The notes: generated by a model from the sequence alone, not told the origin. A stretch of DNA of 64,000 nt from Ktedonobacter robiniae (GCF_016587375.1 NZ_BNJG01000002.1:1364001-1428000); one strand, 5' to 3'; positions 9,507 through 19,068 are shown, counted from the stretch's first letter. Made by a program: numbers and translations.

Positions 9507-10670
9507 ATGCCTGGCTCATTTCGCATCGCTACTATCGCGGGCATTGATATCCATATCAACCTTAGCTGGATTATTATCCTCTTGCTCCTGACCGTCTCGC
9601 TCTCGACCGGACTGTTTCCTCGATCTTTTCCGGGCTTTACGAGTAGTACTTATTTTCTGCTCGGCCTGGTCTCGGCTCTGCTCCTCTTTGTCTCCGTGCT
9701 CCTGCATGAGCTGGCGCATTCGTTTGTCGCGCGAGCGCGTGGCCTGCCTGTGAAAAACATTACGCTCTTCATCTTTGGCGGTGTCTCTAATATCGAGCGC
9801 GAGCCACGGAGCGCGGGGGCCGATTTCCAGGTCGCAATCGTCGGCCCTGTGGCCAGCCTGCTCATAAGCGGGATCTGTTACGCGCTCTGGGCCCTCTTGA
9901 CCAGGGGCGCGGATAATCCTATCGCGGCCATCTTACTCTACCTGGGGGCAGCCAACCTATTGCTCGGCCTCTTTAATCTGATTCCCGGCTACCCGTTGGA
10001 TGGCGGGCGCATCCTACGCGCTATTGTCTGGAAATTTACGGGCAATATCAATCGCGCCACGAATATCGCCGCCGCTATCGGGCAGGTGGTCGCGATCAGC
10101 TTTATCATCTGGGGCATCTTCCTCTTCTTCAGCGGAAACAGCTTTGGCGGTATCTGGATCGCCTTTATCGGCTGGTTTATGCTTAGCGCCTCCCAGGCGG
10201 CACGTGCCCAGAGTACCTTCGAAGATACCTTCCACAATATTACCGTTCAGGATGTTATGAGCCATAATATAATCCTCATTCCCGCCAATATCTCGCTCCA
10301 GCGCCTCATCGATGAGTATATCCTCCCGCAGGGTCTGCGCTCGGCGTTGATAACACAGGGCGAGCAGTTCGCGGGCCTGATCACGCTCAGCGATATTCGC
10401 CATATCCCACGCGAACAATGGGCCACTACCCCCGTTGGCTTCGTCATGAAGCCAGTCTCCCAGTTACACGTTGTCGCGCCAGGGCAGAACCTGCGCGATG
10501 TCATCACCCTGCTCAATGACCGCGACATCAACCAGCTCCCTGTGGTCGAGAATGGCCGCCTGCTGGGCATCTTGAGCCGCGATGCCGTCCTTCGCGCGCT
10601 TGAGGTCCGCCGCCGCCTGGGTATCAAGCAAGACACCGAACAGGACCAGCACCAGGCCACATCCTCATAA
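9507..10670 (+). CDS. Site-2 protease family (M50) membrane metalloprotease with two CBS domains
   Basis: A 387-residue intramembrane zinc protease. The zinc-binding motif HELAH is at residues 67-71 and the second metal-ligand motif is NLIPGYPLDGGR near residue 160, both in membrane helices. A pair of CBS domains starts near VQDVMSHNIILIPANISLQ and ends near GILSRDAVLRAL; in this subfamily CBS domains are thought to sense adenine nucleotides. The open frame starts further upstream, but the ATG at 9507 has an AAGGAG site 7 bases before it and gives the usual N-terminus. The substrate is unknown. Confidence 0.93.
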   Translation: MPGSFRIATIAGIDIHINLSWIIILLLLTVSLSTGLFPRSFPGFTSSTYFLLGLVSALLLFVSVLLHELAHSFVARARGLPVKNITLFIFGGVSNIEREPRSAGADFQVAIVGPVASLLISGICYALWALLTRGADNPIAAILLYLGAANLLLGLFNLIPGYPLDGGRILRAIVWKFTGNINRATNIAAAIGQVVAISFIIWGIFLFFSGNSFGGIWIAFIGWFMLSASQAARAQSTFEDTFHNITVQDVMSHNIILIPANISLQRLIDEYILPQGLRSALITQGEQFAGLITLSDIRHIPREQWATTPVGFVMKPVSQLHVVAPGQNLRDVITLLNDRDINQLPVVENGRLLGILSRDAVLRALEVRRRLGIKQDTEQDQHQATSS

Positions 10671-10678
10671 AAACTGTA

Positions 10679-10739
10679 AAAAAAGAGAGTATCCAGGCTC
10701 GCGGGTGGAAGACCTGCGAGCCTGGATACTCTCTTTTTT
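10679..10739. terminator. Bidirectional terminator-like hairpin, 24-bp arms
   Basis: Bases 10679-10702 pair with 10716-10739. The stem is flanked by A-rich and T-rich ends, so it would work as an intrinsic terminator on both strands. It lies between the convergent site-2 protease and AhpD-like genes. Confidence 0.8.
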
Positions 10740-10749
10740 CAAAAACCCG

Positions 10750-11211
10750 TTAGCGCTGCTGCGCGGGCTGGTAAGTTCCTGGTTCGGAGCGGAAGCCAAC
10801 TCCGAAGCGGTTCCATCCATTGATGGCGACGATGGCCAGCGTCAGGTTGGTCAACTCCTCGTCATTAAACTGCGCATGTACGCGCTCATAAAGCTCATCG
10901 GGGACATCATTGCTCGGCAGCAGTGTCAGGGCCTCGGTCCACTCCAGGGCCGCCTGCTCACGCTCGCTATAGAATGAAGTCTCGCGCCAGACCGAGAGCA
11001 AATAGAGACGCTGCTCGCTCTCCCCCGCCGCGCGCGCATCCTTCGTGTGCATATCCATACAATAGGCGCATCCATTGATCTGCGAGGCGCGGAACTTGAC
11101 CAGTTCCAAAAGGGAATGCTCTATACCACAATTGCGCACATAATGCTCAAGCTGATACATCGCTTTCACTGCTCCGGGCGCGGCTTTAGTATATTCTATT
11201 CGCTGAGTCAT
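10750..11211 (-). CDS. AhpD/carboxymuconolactone decarboxylase-family protein
   Basis: A 153-residue cytoplasmic protein with the alkylhydroperoxidase core: redox Cys pair C48-A-Y-C51 followed by H55 in GCAYCMDMHTKDA. Family members act as peroxidase partners using a disulfide relay, which would fit a role in oxidative stress. The start at 11211 has a strong AAGGAGG site; an ATG further upstream in the same frame has none. The end LTLAIVAINGWNRFGVGFR is typical of the family. Confidence 0.9.
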   Translation of the reverse strand: MTQRIEYTKAAPGAVKAMYQLEHYVRNCGIEHSLLELVKFRASQINGCAYCMDMHTKDARAAGESEQRLYLLSVWRETSFYSEREQAALEWTEALTLLPSNDVPDELYERVHAQFNDEELTNLTLAIVAINGWNRFGVGFRSEPGTYQPAQQR

Positions 11212-11310
11212 ATAATCCTCCTTCAAATTCATGTCACTATTCATCTTGGATATATTTTATCCTGGATATTCCATGACTTAAATATACCATGATTAGATAC
11301 AATTTGTCCA

Positions 11311-11358
11311 GGAAAAAAGAGCTTTCCGGCAAAGTTTTGCCGGAAAGCTCTTTTTTCC
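11311..11358. terminator. Perfect 23-bp hairpin with A/T-rich ends
   Basis: Bases 11311-11333 pair with 11336-11358 around a 2-nt loop. The A run on one side and T run on the other make an intrinsic terminator on either strand; it most likely ends the minus-strand repeat-protein gene. Confidence 0.8.
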
Positions 11359-11438
11359 CTGCGCCTCAATTTACCTGTAGGACCCATGCAAGCATGGGCT
11401 CACTTGCGACGCTGTTTCGCCAGGGCTATCTACCCAAA

Positions 11439-11942
11439 TTACTGATTCTGGGTATCCGTGTCGCTAGTCGCATTCTGCTGCTGATCAGTGTTTGTCGCAT
11501 TCTGCTGCTGATCGGTGCTAGTCGCATTCTGCTGCTGATCAGTGTTTGTCGCATTCTGCTGCTGATCGGTGCTAGTCGCGCCCTGCTGCTGGTCACTAGT
11601 GGTCGCGCCTTGCTGCTGGTCAGCGTTGGTCGCATCCTGCTGCTGGTCAGTATTGGTCGCATCCTGCTGCTGGTCGCTAGTGGTCGCCCCCTGTTGCTGA
11701 TCAGTGCTGGTTGCGCCTTGCTGCTGATCGGTATCCATCGCACCCTGCTGCTGATCGGCGTTTTGCGGGTCAGTGCTGATTCCATACTGTTGCGGATCAA
11801 TGGTGTTCCCATTGCCAGTAGCAAATCCACCTCCCATTTTGACGGCATAACGATTCTCATGCGCAGAGGCATGAGAAATATGGGAAAAGGCTAGAACGCC
11901 TGCGAACATGCAAAGGGCCACAAATAGGATGACTCTCTTCAT
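11439..11942 (-). CDS. Secreted low-complexity protein with 9-residue DQQQ repeats
   Basis: A 167-residue protein. Residues 1-27 are a Sec signal peptide with likely cleavage after ASA. A short linker is followed by eleven tandem 9-residue units of the form DQQQ(G/D/N)AT.. (residues 63-161) and a short Asp/Thr/Gln tail. The composition is almost only D, Q, G/N, A, T and S, so it is probably disordered and exported. No enzymatic or wall-anchoring motif is visible. The ATG has GAGAGG upstream. It could be a surface or matrix protein, but this is inference. Confidence 0.75.
   Translation of the reverse strand: MKRVILFVALCMFAGVLAFSHISHASAHENRYAVKMGGGFATGNGNTIDPQQYGISTDPQNADQQQGAMDTDQQQGATSTDQQQGATTSDQQQDATNTDQQQDATNADQQQGATTSDQQQGATSTDQQQNATNTDQQQNATSTDQQQNATNTDQQQNATSDTDTQNQ
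11460..11756. repeat. Eleven 27-bp coding tandem repeats
   Basis: The array lies wholly inside the secreted protein gene. Each unit contains CTGCTG (reading the plus strand) and encodes one DQQQ unit. Neighbouring units are nearly identical at the DNA level and seem to alternate in pairs, as expected of recent duplication; unit number is likely variable between strains. Confidence 0.9.
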
Positions 11943-12116
11943 ATCAGTTTCCTCTCTATAAAATGATTAAATCAACCATCTACCTATAGGATAATAAAAA
12001 GTGCAAATCACCTGAGATGCATGTGTCACTTTTCTATTTCACCCTGATCACGCGCTTCGAGATACGCATTGCCTATCCACTAAAATAGAAGAGAGAGGAT
12101 ATTCCATACACAATAT

Positions 12117-12179
12117 GATCTTATTCCGAAACCCAACGTCACTGGCGTGACTAGCGCTTCGCGCTCAGGGTTTTCGGAT
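12117..12179. repeat. Dispersed palindromic repeat family B, copy 1 (no inner module)
   Basis: The element runs from GATCTTATTCCGAAACCC to AGGGTTTTCGGAT, its ends forming an inverted repeat, with ACGTCACTGGCGTGACTAGC inside. Two more copies lie at 37990-38071 and 53641-53750. This copy lacks the CCCCATTCGGGG module found in the others. Confidence 0.85.
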
Positions 12180-12214
12180 ATGAAGTATGTGGCTTAAGAA
12201 AGAGAAGCTTTGCG

Positions 12215-14173
12215 ATGTCTGATACAGAGGATTTTAGCCAGCAGTTCTCTGCCTCATCTCCACCCAGGCAGATTCCATGCGCCCATCTTCATGTACTTCT
12301 AGATATTTCTTTGGATGCCTTGCTGTTACTCGACGAGGCAGGGAAGATTGTTATGGCGAATAAACATACAGAGGAGCTTTTTGGATATGCAGAGAAAGAG
12401 CTGTATGGAGCATCATTTGAGTTTCTCTTTCCATCCCACCTTCACGAGGCCTCACTTTATGAGCGAGAGCAGTACTTCGCCATTCCACAAAATTATCCCA
12501 AAGCAGAGGGTCTGGAGTTGTATGGACAAAAGAAGGATGGTACTGAGTTTCCGGTAGAAATCAACCTGCATCAGCTTATACTTGATGATAAGCTCCATGC
12601 TCTATGCGTCATTCATGATATGACCGACCACAAGGCCGAGGAACGGGAACATGCGACGCAGGCCTTACACCTGAGCCTCTTGACCAATCTCGTCAATCTA
12701 GCTGCCGATGCCATTCTTATACGCGATCCAGTCAGCCGTATCCTCTTCTGGAATCGCGGAGCAGAGCAGCTCTATGGCTGGAGCGAGCAGGAAGCCCTGG
12801 GCCGAATCACGCATAGTCTGCTGGAAACACGCTTTCCCCAGAGCCAGGCTGCAACCGACGAAGCCCTTGAGCAAAAGGGAGCGTGGGAAGGTGAATTGAC
12901 ACATACCAGCCGTGATGGGCGCACGATAGTAGTGGAGAGCCGCCAGGCGCTTATACGTGATGATCAGGGCAAGCCCCAGGCCATCCTGGAGGTCAACCAT
13001 GATATTACCGAGCACCGGCGCCAGGAACAGCACTCCCAGGGAGAAAAGCCTGGCAGTAATCCCCTCTTCCTTCGCATCCTTGACAGCTTATCCTGCGGCG
13101 TCTTCCTGGTGACAGGAGCAGATGCACGCCTCCTTTTTGCGAATCGTTCCGCCCATCAGGTATGGGGTACGCAGTGGCCATTTCTCCAACCATTGCTTGA
13201 ATTCCTTCGCACACACGATATCACCATCCTGAATGCCCAGGGACAACCATATGCGCCAGATGAGATGGCCACTTTTCGGGCGTTCAAGAAGGGGGAGCAT
13301 GTACGTGCTCTACAATCAATTGTGCGCCGCCATGACGGAAAACGGCTTCCCATCCTGATCTATGCGGAACCATTCGAGCTTCCCGCGAACATGGGGTTAC
13401 CAGCCTCCGAGCGGGCCGTACTACTCATGTATCAAGACATTACTGCTATCAAGGAGGCCGAATATCTCAAAGATGAGTTTGTGGAAATCGTCGCCCACGA
13501 ACTACAAAAACCCCTGAACACCCTTGCCAGCTATGCGGATCTCTTACAAAGAGAGATAAAACCGGAGGATATACCAGCCCTCACACCACACCAACAAAAG
13601 GCCATAGCTGCTATAACAGAGACAACAAACAGTCTCTCATCGCTAACTGAAGATTTGCTCGATGTCACCCGTCTACAAGCCGGGCGACTCGTTCTCAATC
13701 TCCAGTCGGTAAATATTGTGCCACTCATCCAACAGGTGACTGCACGCCTCCAGGCTACAACCAATAAACACCAGATCGAATTTCAGGCCAGCAGCGAAAC
13801 CATGCTTGCACACGTCGACCCCTCACGCCTGGAGCAGATCATGCGCAACATCATCGATAACGCCATCAAATACAGCCCCGAGGGAGGCCCCATCCTGGTC
13901 GCATTCAAAGAGGAACCTGAGCGGCAACGCATCCTCGGTAAAGTGCAGGATCAAGGCATTGGCATCCCCAAACAGCAGCACGGACGTGTCTTTGGACGCT
14001 TTATGCGCACCGATAACGCCCGCGCCCGCCAGATCCCAGGGATGGGCCTGGGGCTCTACCTCTGCCACGAACTCATCGAACTAATGGGCGGCTCTATCTG
14101 CTTCGACTCCGAGGAGGGCCAGGGTTCCACCTTCTACATCACCTGCCCCCTCAGCCCGCCATCCTCATTGTAG
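12215..14173 (+). CDS. Soluble multi-PAS sensor histidine kinase
   Basis: A 652-residue protein without transmembrane helices. Two clear PAS domains (about residues 20-140, with DEAGKIVMANKHTEELFGY, and 150-270, with WNRGAEQLYGWSEQEALGR) are followed by a third PAS-like region (about 285-415). The HisKA box is VEIVAHELQKPLNTLASYAD; the H-box has QKPL where most kinases have RTPL or RGPL. The HATPase domain contains NIIDNAIKYSPEGG, VQDQGIGIP, FGRFMR and GMGLGLYLC. It is expected to sense a cytosolic redox or ligand signal. No response regulator is adjacent, so the partner is unknown. Its stop codon lies in the following hairpin. Confidence 0.92.
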   Translation: MSDTEDFSQQFSASSPPRQIPCAHLHVLLDISLDALLLLDEAGKIVMANKHTEELFGYAEKELYGASFEFLFPSHLHEASLYEREQYFAIPQNYPKAEGLELYGQKKDGTEFPVEINLHQLILDDKLHALCVIHDMTDHKAEEREHATQALHLSLLTNLVNLAADAILIRDPVSRILFWNRGAEQLYGWSEQEALGRITHSLLETRFPQSQAATDEALEQKGAWEGELTHTSRDGRTIVVESRQALIRDDQGKPQAILEVNHDITEHRRQEQHSQGEKPGSNPLFLRILDSLSCGVFLVTGADARLLFANRSAHQVWGTQWPFLQPLLEFLRTHDITILNAQGQPYAPDEMATFRAFKKGEHVRALQSIVRRHDGKRLPILIYAEPFELPANMGLPASERAVLLMYQDITAIKEAEYLKDEFVEIVAHELQKPLNTLASYADLLQREIKPEDIPALTPHQQKAIAAITETTNSLSSLTEDLLDVTRLQAGRLVLNLQSVNIVPLIQQVTARLQATTNKHQIEFQASSETMLAHVDPSRLEQIMRNIIDNAIKYSPEGGPILVAFKEEPERQRILGKVQDQGIGIPKQQHGRVFGRFMRTDNARARQIPGMGLGLYLCHELIELMGGSICFDSEEGQGSTFYITCPLSPPSSL

Positions 14174-14200
14174 GGTCCATGCTGGCATGGACCCTACAAT
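14167..14200. terminator. Palindromic repeat family E, copy 1, between convergent genes
   Basis: The core GTAGGGTCCATGC is repeated inverted after a 2-nt loop, extended to 16-bp arms by ATT/AAT. The TAG stop of the kinase is inside the left arm. The same core recurs at 48651 and 55445. Confidence 0.75.
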
Positions 14201-14258
14201 TACTCAGAAAGCTGAGTTTAAGGGGTAAGCTGGCAAGCTGTCAAGTATTTTGTGTTTT

Positions 14259-17200
14259 TCAGACATTGATGCTCTGCGCGACCTCTTCGAGGCGGCGCAG
14301 GAATTGGCGGTCGTCCAGGCGCTCTAGCACGGGACGAGCAAGGGCTAAGGGCCTGGGATCATGGCTGAGCGCAGCCAGGATGATGCGCATGCGCGCCGCA
14401 TGATGGACTAACTTATGGGCCTCGGCCTCGTCAATCGCGTGCGCCAGGCGGGGCAGGTCATTCGAGGTGAGGGCGAGGGCGATCTCGCGGAGGCAGCGAT
14501 CTCCATCTCCAATGTCCCTGACATGCCCCAGCATCTCCTCCGAGAGCGAGAATCCATGCTCGTTCACGAAGAGCAGCAGGGCCACGCTGAGCATATCGCT
14601 CACTTGAGCGGGCCTCTCCTGAGGCAGTTTATGCACATCATCCTCCACGATGGCATCGATCACGCTCAGAAAGGCCGATCCAAGCGATAGAGTGTCTTTG
14701 CGTAATTTTTGAGTTAGCGCATCGATTAGAGATTGATCCTCGCGGGCTAGCGCCATCAACAGCATGGCATGATAGCCGCGCGCGAGTTGCGCCGATGCGG
14801 AGGGATCATAGAGCACCAGTTCGTGGATCTCGTCCAGCCTGGGCAGCAATTTCTCCATTTCCTCCCAACGGCCAGAGAGATAGGCAGCCAGCAGACCATA
14901 GCTCACGACTTTACCCAAACGCGCCACCGGCTGGCCCGGCTTCAGGTTCGCGAATGTCTCATGCACGCTGGTAATGCAGCAGGCATAGTCGCCCATGAGG
15001 AAGAGACAGCAAACCACAGAGCCGACCGCGTCCGCCCATTCGGTGATTGGGAGATCTGGAATGGTGAGCCGACGCTCCATCGCAGCCAGGGCCTCCGGCA
15101 GAGCATGCGAGGAGATTGAGAGTACGCCATACGCGTCCAGCGCCTCGCTGAGCGCCTCCCAGTAGCGACGCCGCTCAAAATAGTTCACCGCCTGCTCAGC
15201 CAGGCTCCTCTTCTCTTTAATCAAGCTCAGTCGGGCGGGGTCATTCCCACCGGGGTTATTCTCGCTATAACATACCTGCGGGCTGAAGCATTCTGTCAGG
15301 CGAATACGCCATAGCTCGTCCTCGTCGTTTGTGCCTTCAAGCAGGGTCAAGGCCTCCCGCTGTAACGCCTCTCTCTCCTCTATGGAGAACCTGGATACCA
15401 GCGAGTTACGCGTACCCTCCATAAGCAACTTGCGTATGAGTCGCGCACCCACCTGTGGCTGACGCACTGTATCCGCACGCCAGCTTGCGAGCGCTTTCTG
15501 ATAGGCCTCAAATGAGATATCACCATATGAGACGCTCTCGCCTAGCATCTCGTACAGGCGCGCATGTTGGGAGGAGGGCGCGAGATCGATGGCTAGTTGC
15601 AGGTAACAACTGGCCTCGGAGAAGACGCCTGAGCGCCCCGCATAGAGGCCTGCGCGCTCGAAAGCCTGAGCCGCGCGCTCTGTTTTGAAAGGCAGGGCCA
15701 GCGGTACCGCCGACTGGCGCGCCAGTTCCACGGCCTTCCGGTAATGATAGGCGCTTAGTTCAATGTAGTCGTCGCGCCCGCCGGGTTGCTGGGCGCTAAG
15801 ATCTTCGAGCCAGAGCGCGGTCTTGCCGTGCAGGCGAATGCGTTCAGGACGCGCCAGGGTCCCATAGGCCACATCACGAATAAGCACATGCTGGAAGGTA
15901 TACCGCTCCTCGTCGAGGGCCATAAGCATATTGCGGCTCTTCAAGCCATCCAGGGCCGCATCCAATTCATATTCATCCATAAGAGCCATGAGCAGCTGGC
16001 GGCTGAAGGCGCGCTTGGAGACGGAGGCCGCTTGCAGTAAGGAGCGCTCCTGGCGGGACAGCAGGTCGATACGCGCCAGGATAGCCGCGTGCACGGTATC
16101 GGGTAAATCCAGGTTAGCGTCCACCTCGCCCCGCTGCGCACGCTCAGCATACCCACGCAACAGTTCAAGCGTGAAGAAGGGGTTGCCACCTGAGCGCTCG
16201 GCAATCTGGCGCCTGATCCTATCCGGAACATCAGCCTGTACCCGCTCAAGCAGCTCCTGCGTCTCCGCCTCTGCCAATGGCTCCAGCGTCAGGACGGTCA
16301 TCTGCCAGCGATTATCACGCCAGCTTACCCGGCGCTCTAGCAGCTCTGGACGACTTAAGATTACAAACAAGATGGGGGCGGCGGTCCCGAGCTGTACTAT
16401 ATGTTCCACCAGGTCGAAGAGGGCGTCACTGACCCAGTGCAGATCTTCAAAGACAACGACGCGGGGAGCCTGGCGGGCCAGCAGTTCAATAAGCAGACGC
16501 CATGCGGCAAAGAGACTCTCACGATCCGTCGCCAGGAAGCGCGAGGGCACAACCTCGCGTAGCGTACTATAGACGCTCTCATTGATCGCGTCCCTGAGGG
16601 CCCCGCCACTCACCCGCAGCTTCTCCCCAAGCGCTCCCAGGCGCTCGCCATCCTTTGGCCCAGGGGAACTCGTCAAGCTAACCAGTTCATCCAGCCCATC
16701 TAACTCCAGCAAGGAGTCCAGATTAAAGATTTTTTTGGCGGAATCACCTATAGTCTGCTTACCAGGTTTTGTCCCGTTTCTAAGGTCGCCCATACGCTTC
16801 AAGGCGTTAGACTGCTTGAAGTTGCCTATAAGCCTCTTACTAAAGCCCGCGAATACATCCCTGGCCTCAGCACCACTCAAATTCAGCCTCAGGCCTTCTG
16901 GCATTGAAGGTAAACCTTCTGGAATCGCAGAAGGAGCCTTGCGCTCTCGTTTCTCGCCATCCTCTTCCATACCGAGGGTGGTCATGATCAAGTCAGCCAG
17001 GCGGGCCGCGTCTATGCTTTCATAGCCCCCTTGCTGATAGATGGTCTGCACCTGCTCCGGAGTTGGAGATTGGCCCAGCAACTGGGTCAGCAGGCCGCGC
17101 AGGGGCCAGTAGGTCAGCGTCTCGCCATAGGGGAGACACTGCGCGGAGGCGACGCGCAGACCCTCTTCAGGCTTGATCTGCGTGAGAAATTCCTCCAGGA

Positions 17201-17891
17201 GACGCGACTTACCTGTGCCCGCCTGACCAACGATGGAAACCACTCGCGAGCTACGCTCTTGCAGTACACGCTCTTTTAAAATCTCTAGTTGGCGTAGATC
17301 CTGGACACGCCCCACAAAGGGGTGGCGCTCCACCAGGCGCATGGTCCGCTTGCACTGCAAGGGGAAGATCTGCAATGGCTGTGGCTTCCCCTTGGCCTGG
17401 AGCAGACGCGGCTCTTCAAAGAGAAAGGCCTTGCGTGTCGCGTTAGCCGTACGCTCGCTCACAATAATCTCGCCTGGATTGGCACCCTGCTGCAAGCGCG
17501 CCGAGACGTTCACGGCATCGCCCGTGACGAGGAAATCCAGGCGGTCAGGATTATTGGTGGCAACTACCTCACCGGTATTCACCCCGATACGCAGGCGGAA
17601 GATGGGGCTGAGAATCTCATCGCTGGCGACGGCCTCGCGTAGCGCCAGGGCAGAGGCCAGGGCCCGTTCAGCATCATCCTCATGCGCCTGATACAACCCA
17701 AAGATCGCCATCACCGCGTCGCCAATAAACTTCTCCAGCGTGCCGCCACGCGGGGTAATCACACGGCGCGCATGATCATAGTAGCGGCTCATCAGGGCAC
17801 GCACATCCTCGGGATCAAGGGAGTCGGCCAGGGCGGTCGAGCCAGTAACATCGGCGAAAAGAATGGTAACCAGTTTGCGCTCTTCGGGCAT
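14259..17891 (-). CDS. Class III adenylate cyclase - AAA ATPase - TPR regulator
   Basis: A 1210-residue cytoplasmic protein. Residues ~5-180 form a class III nucleotide cyclase domain with both metal Asp residues (LFADVTGSTAL; EKFIGDAVMAIFG) and TGDAVNVSARLQ; the Lys in EKFIGD favours ATP. An AAA_16-type module follows with Walker A GQAGTGKSRLLEEF (near 215) and a Walker B-like RVVVFEDLHWVSDALFD (near 480). About 130 residues of unusual low-similarity sequence lie between these motifs. The remainder is helical TPR-like. The start at 17891 has AAGGAG 6 bases upstream; the ATG two codons earlier is too close to it. It probably makes cAMP or acts as a STAND-type signalling switch. Confidence 0.88.
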   Translation of the reverse strand: MPEERKLVTILFADVTGSTALADSLDPEDVRALMSRYYDHARRVITPRGGTLEKFIGDAVMAIFGLYQAHEDDAERALASALALREAVASDEILSPIFRLRIGVNTGEVVATNNPDRLDFLVTGDAVNVSARLQQGANPGEIIVSERTANATRKAFLFEEPRLLQAKGKPQPLQIFPLQCKRTMRLVERHPFVGRVQDLRQLEILKERVLQERSSRVVSIVGQAGTGKSRLLEEFLTQIKPEEGLRVASAQCLPYGETLTYWPLRGLLTQLLGQSPTPEQVQTIYQQGGYESIDAARLADLIMTTLGMEEDGEKRERKAPSAIPEGLPSMPEGLRLNLSGAEARDVFAGFSKRLIGNFKQSNALKRMGDLRNGTKPGKQTIGDSAKKIFNLDSLLELDGLDELVSLTSSPGPKDGERLGALGEKLRVSGGALRDAINESVYSTLREVVPSRFLATDRESLFAAWRLLIELLARQAPRVVVFEDLHWVSDALFDLVEHIVQLGTAAPILFVILSRPELLERRVSWRDNRWQMTVLTLEPLAEAETQELLERVQADVPDRIRRQIAERSGGNPFFTLELLRGYAERAQRGEVDANLDLPDTVHAAILARIDLLSRQERSLLQAASVSKRAFSRQLLMALMDEYELDAALDGLKSRNMLMALDEERYTFQHVLIRDVAYGTLARPERIRLHGKTALWLEDLSAQQPGGRDDYIELSAYHYRKAVELARQSAVPLALPFKTERAAQAFERAGLYAGRSGVFSEASCYLQLAIDLAPSSQHARLYEMLGESVSYGDISFEAYQKALASWRADTVRQPQVGARLIRKLLMEGTRNSLVSRFSIEEREALQREALTLLEGTNDEDELWRIRLTECFSPQVCYSENNPGGNDPARLSLIKEKRSLAEQAVNYFERRRYWEALSEALDAYGVLSISSHALPEALAAMERRLTIPDLPITEWADAVGSVVCCLFLMGDYACCITSVHETFANLKPGQPVARLGKVVSYGLLAAYLSGRWEEMEKLLPRLDEIHELVLYDPSASAQLARGYHAMLLMALAREDQSLIDALTQKLRKDTLSLGSAFLSVIDAIVEDDVHKLPQERPAQVSDMLSVALLLFVNEHGFSLSEEMLGHVRDIGDGDRCLREIALALTSNDLPRLAHAIDEAEAHKLVHHAARMRIILAALSHDPRPLALARPVLERLDDRQFLRRLEEVAQSINV

Positions 17892-17994
17892 GAGCATCTC
17901 CTTAAACCCCCATTCGGGGACATGCAGGCCTCGTACCTGGAATGATATATATCGATATTGTGGAGTATATTACCACAAAATGTTGGAGAAGAGC

Positions 17995-18027
17995 AGTAGG
18001 TGCGTACGTAAGTAGCGCACCCCTACT
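17995..18027. repeat. Repeat family D fragment / hairpin at nitrilase stop
   Basis: An imperfect hairpin (AGTAGG..CCTACT ends) containing GCGCTACTTACGTACGC on the minus strand, matching the terminal repeat of the larger element at 46842-46964. The nitrilase stop codon lies within it. Confidence 0.5.
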
Positions 18028-18778
18028 CTACGACGTCGCGTGGGTAGGTTCGCTTCGCCTGGGTGCTCTGCTCCAGGTCGATGTCGACTGTAACAAATGG
18101 CTTTTCACGTGACGTCTCGGCCAGCAGCTTGCCATCGGGATCAATCACCAGGCCGCGCCCACTAAACAGATGTTCATCCACGCGGTTGGATGAGAGCACA
18201 AAGGCGCCGGAGGCAATCGCGGCCATCTGGGGCGCGATCACCCAGCGCTCATGCCTGGTCGCGGCGCGGGGCACGGCGATGATATTCGCGTCCTGCCGTC
18301 CATAGTGCCTGGCCCACTCATTGAACATGACCTCAGTACAGATCAGGAAGCCAAGCGCCAGGTCCTGCTGCACATGCGCCACCGTGAAATCACGTGGGCT
18401 GCGGTCAAACCAGCGCCGCTCATAGAAATCCTCTTCGTCGGGAAAATAGTATTTATCATGAATGCCCCTGTAGCCATCAGCAGACGACCAGGAGAAACCG
18501 CGATTGAGATGTCGCCCCTCCTCGGTCAGCAGATGCGTTCCCAGGACGATCGCAGGCGCCAACTCTGGCAGGCGCCTCATCATCACCTCATGCTCCGCCT
18601 CGGCCCGCTGCCAGACATCAGCCTTAAACTCAGGTGTGCGCCCGAACCAGGCCGAGAAGGGCAACTCCGGCAACAGCACCAGTTCGCTCTTCTGCTCTTT
18701 GACATAGGCTACAAGCGCTTCCCAGGCGGGAGCAAAGGCCTGCCGCTCATCTGGCAACTCACAGACAGTTACTCTCAT
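18023..18778 (-). CDS. Carbon-nitrogen hydrolase (nitrilase superfamily)
   Basis: A 251-residue cytoplasmic amidase-fold protein with the complete catalytic triad: E38 in LLPELPFSAW, K109 in GIHDKYYFPDEEDF, and C147 in GFLICTEVMFNEWARHYGRQ. The family hydrolyses linear amides, carbamoyl groups or nitriles; the exact substrate cannot be read from the sequence. The longest frame starts 16 codons earlier, but the ATG at 18778 gives the usual MRVTVCE N-terminus. It stands alone, flanked by repeats on both sides. Confidence 0.88.
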   Translation of the reverse strand: MRVTVCELPDERQAFAPAWEALVAYVKEQKSELVLLPELPFSAWFGRTPEFKADVWQRAEAEHEVMMRRLPELAPAIVLGTHLLTEEGRHLNRGFSWSSADGYRGIHDKYYFPDEEDFYERRWFDRSPRDFTVAHVQQDLALGFLICTEVMFNEWARHYGRQDANIIAVPRAATRHERWVIAPQMAAIASGAFVLSSNRVDEHLFSGRGLVIDPDGKLLAETSREKPFVTVDIDLEQSTQAKRTYPRDVVE

Positions 18779-18876
18779 ACAGCTCACTTTCCCGCTACTT
18801 GCTACCCTGAAGGGCACAAGGTACACAACTACTACTACTCAACATATCAAACATTATATGCGCGCTTTTTCCCGAC

Positions 18877-19068
18877 CATAGGCGCCCGATTTATCGCGCG
18901 CAAGGCGATTTATCGCACGAATACAGCGTAACAGTTATTTATCCATAACAGTCCGGAATGCCTCCAGATGGCGGTATCACCTGGCGGCGTTTGCCAAGTG
19001 GTATGCATGGTCGCAACCCTGTACTCGTGCGATAAATCGCCTTGTGCGCCGTAAACGGGGCACCTATG
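18877..19068. mobile_element. MITE-like element family A, copy 1 (complete, ~192 bp)
   Basis: Terminal inverted repeats of about 43 bp begin CATAGGCGCCCGATTTATCG and end CACCTATG. Each terminal repeat holds two direct copies of GATTTATCGC about 20 bp apart. The ~105-bp interior has no coding capacity, and no other gene is seen in the gap 18779-19132. Related copies lie at 24999, 28826 and 33420. Confidence 0.85.

Noticed and set aside
11460..11756. Tandem array considered as a CRISPR
   Set aside because: Units are contiguous without unique spacers and are in frame with a coding sequence.
11289..11894. A 201-codon plus-strand frame rich in Leu and Ile repeats
   Set aside because: It is the antisense reading of the 27-bp array in the secreted protein gene, which has a signal peptide and ribosome site on the other strand.
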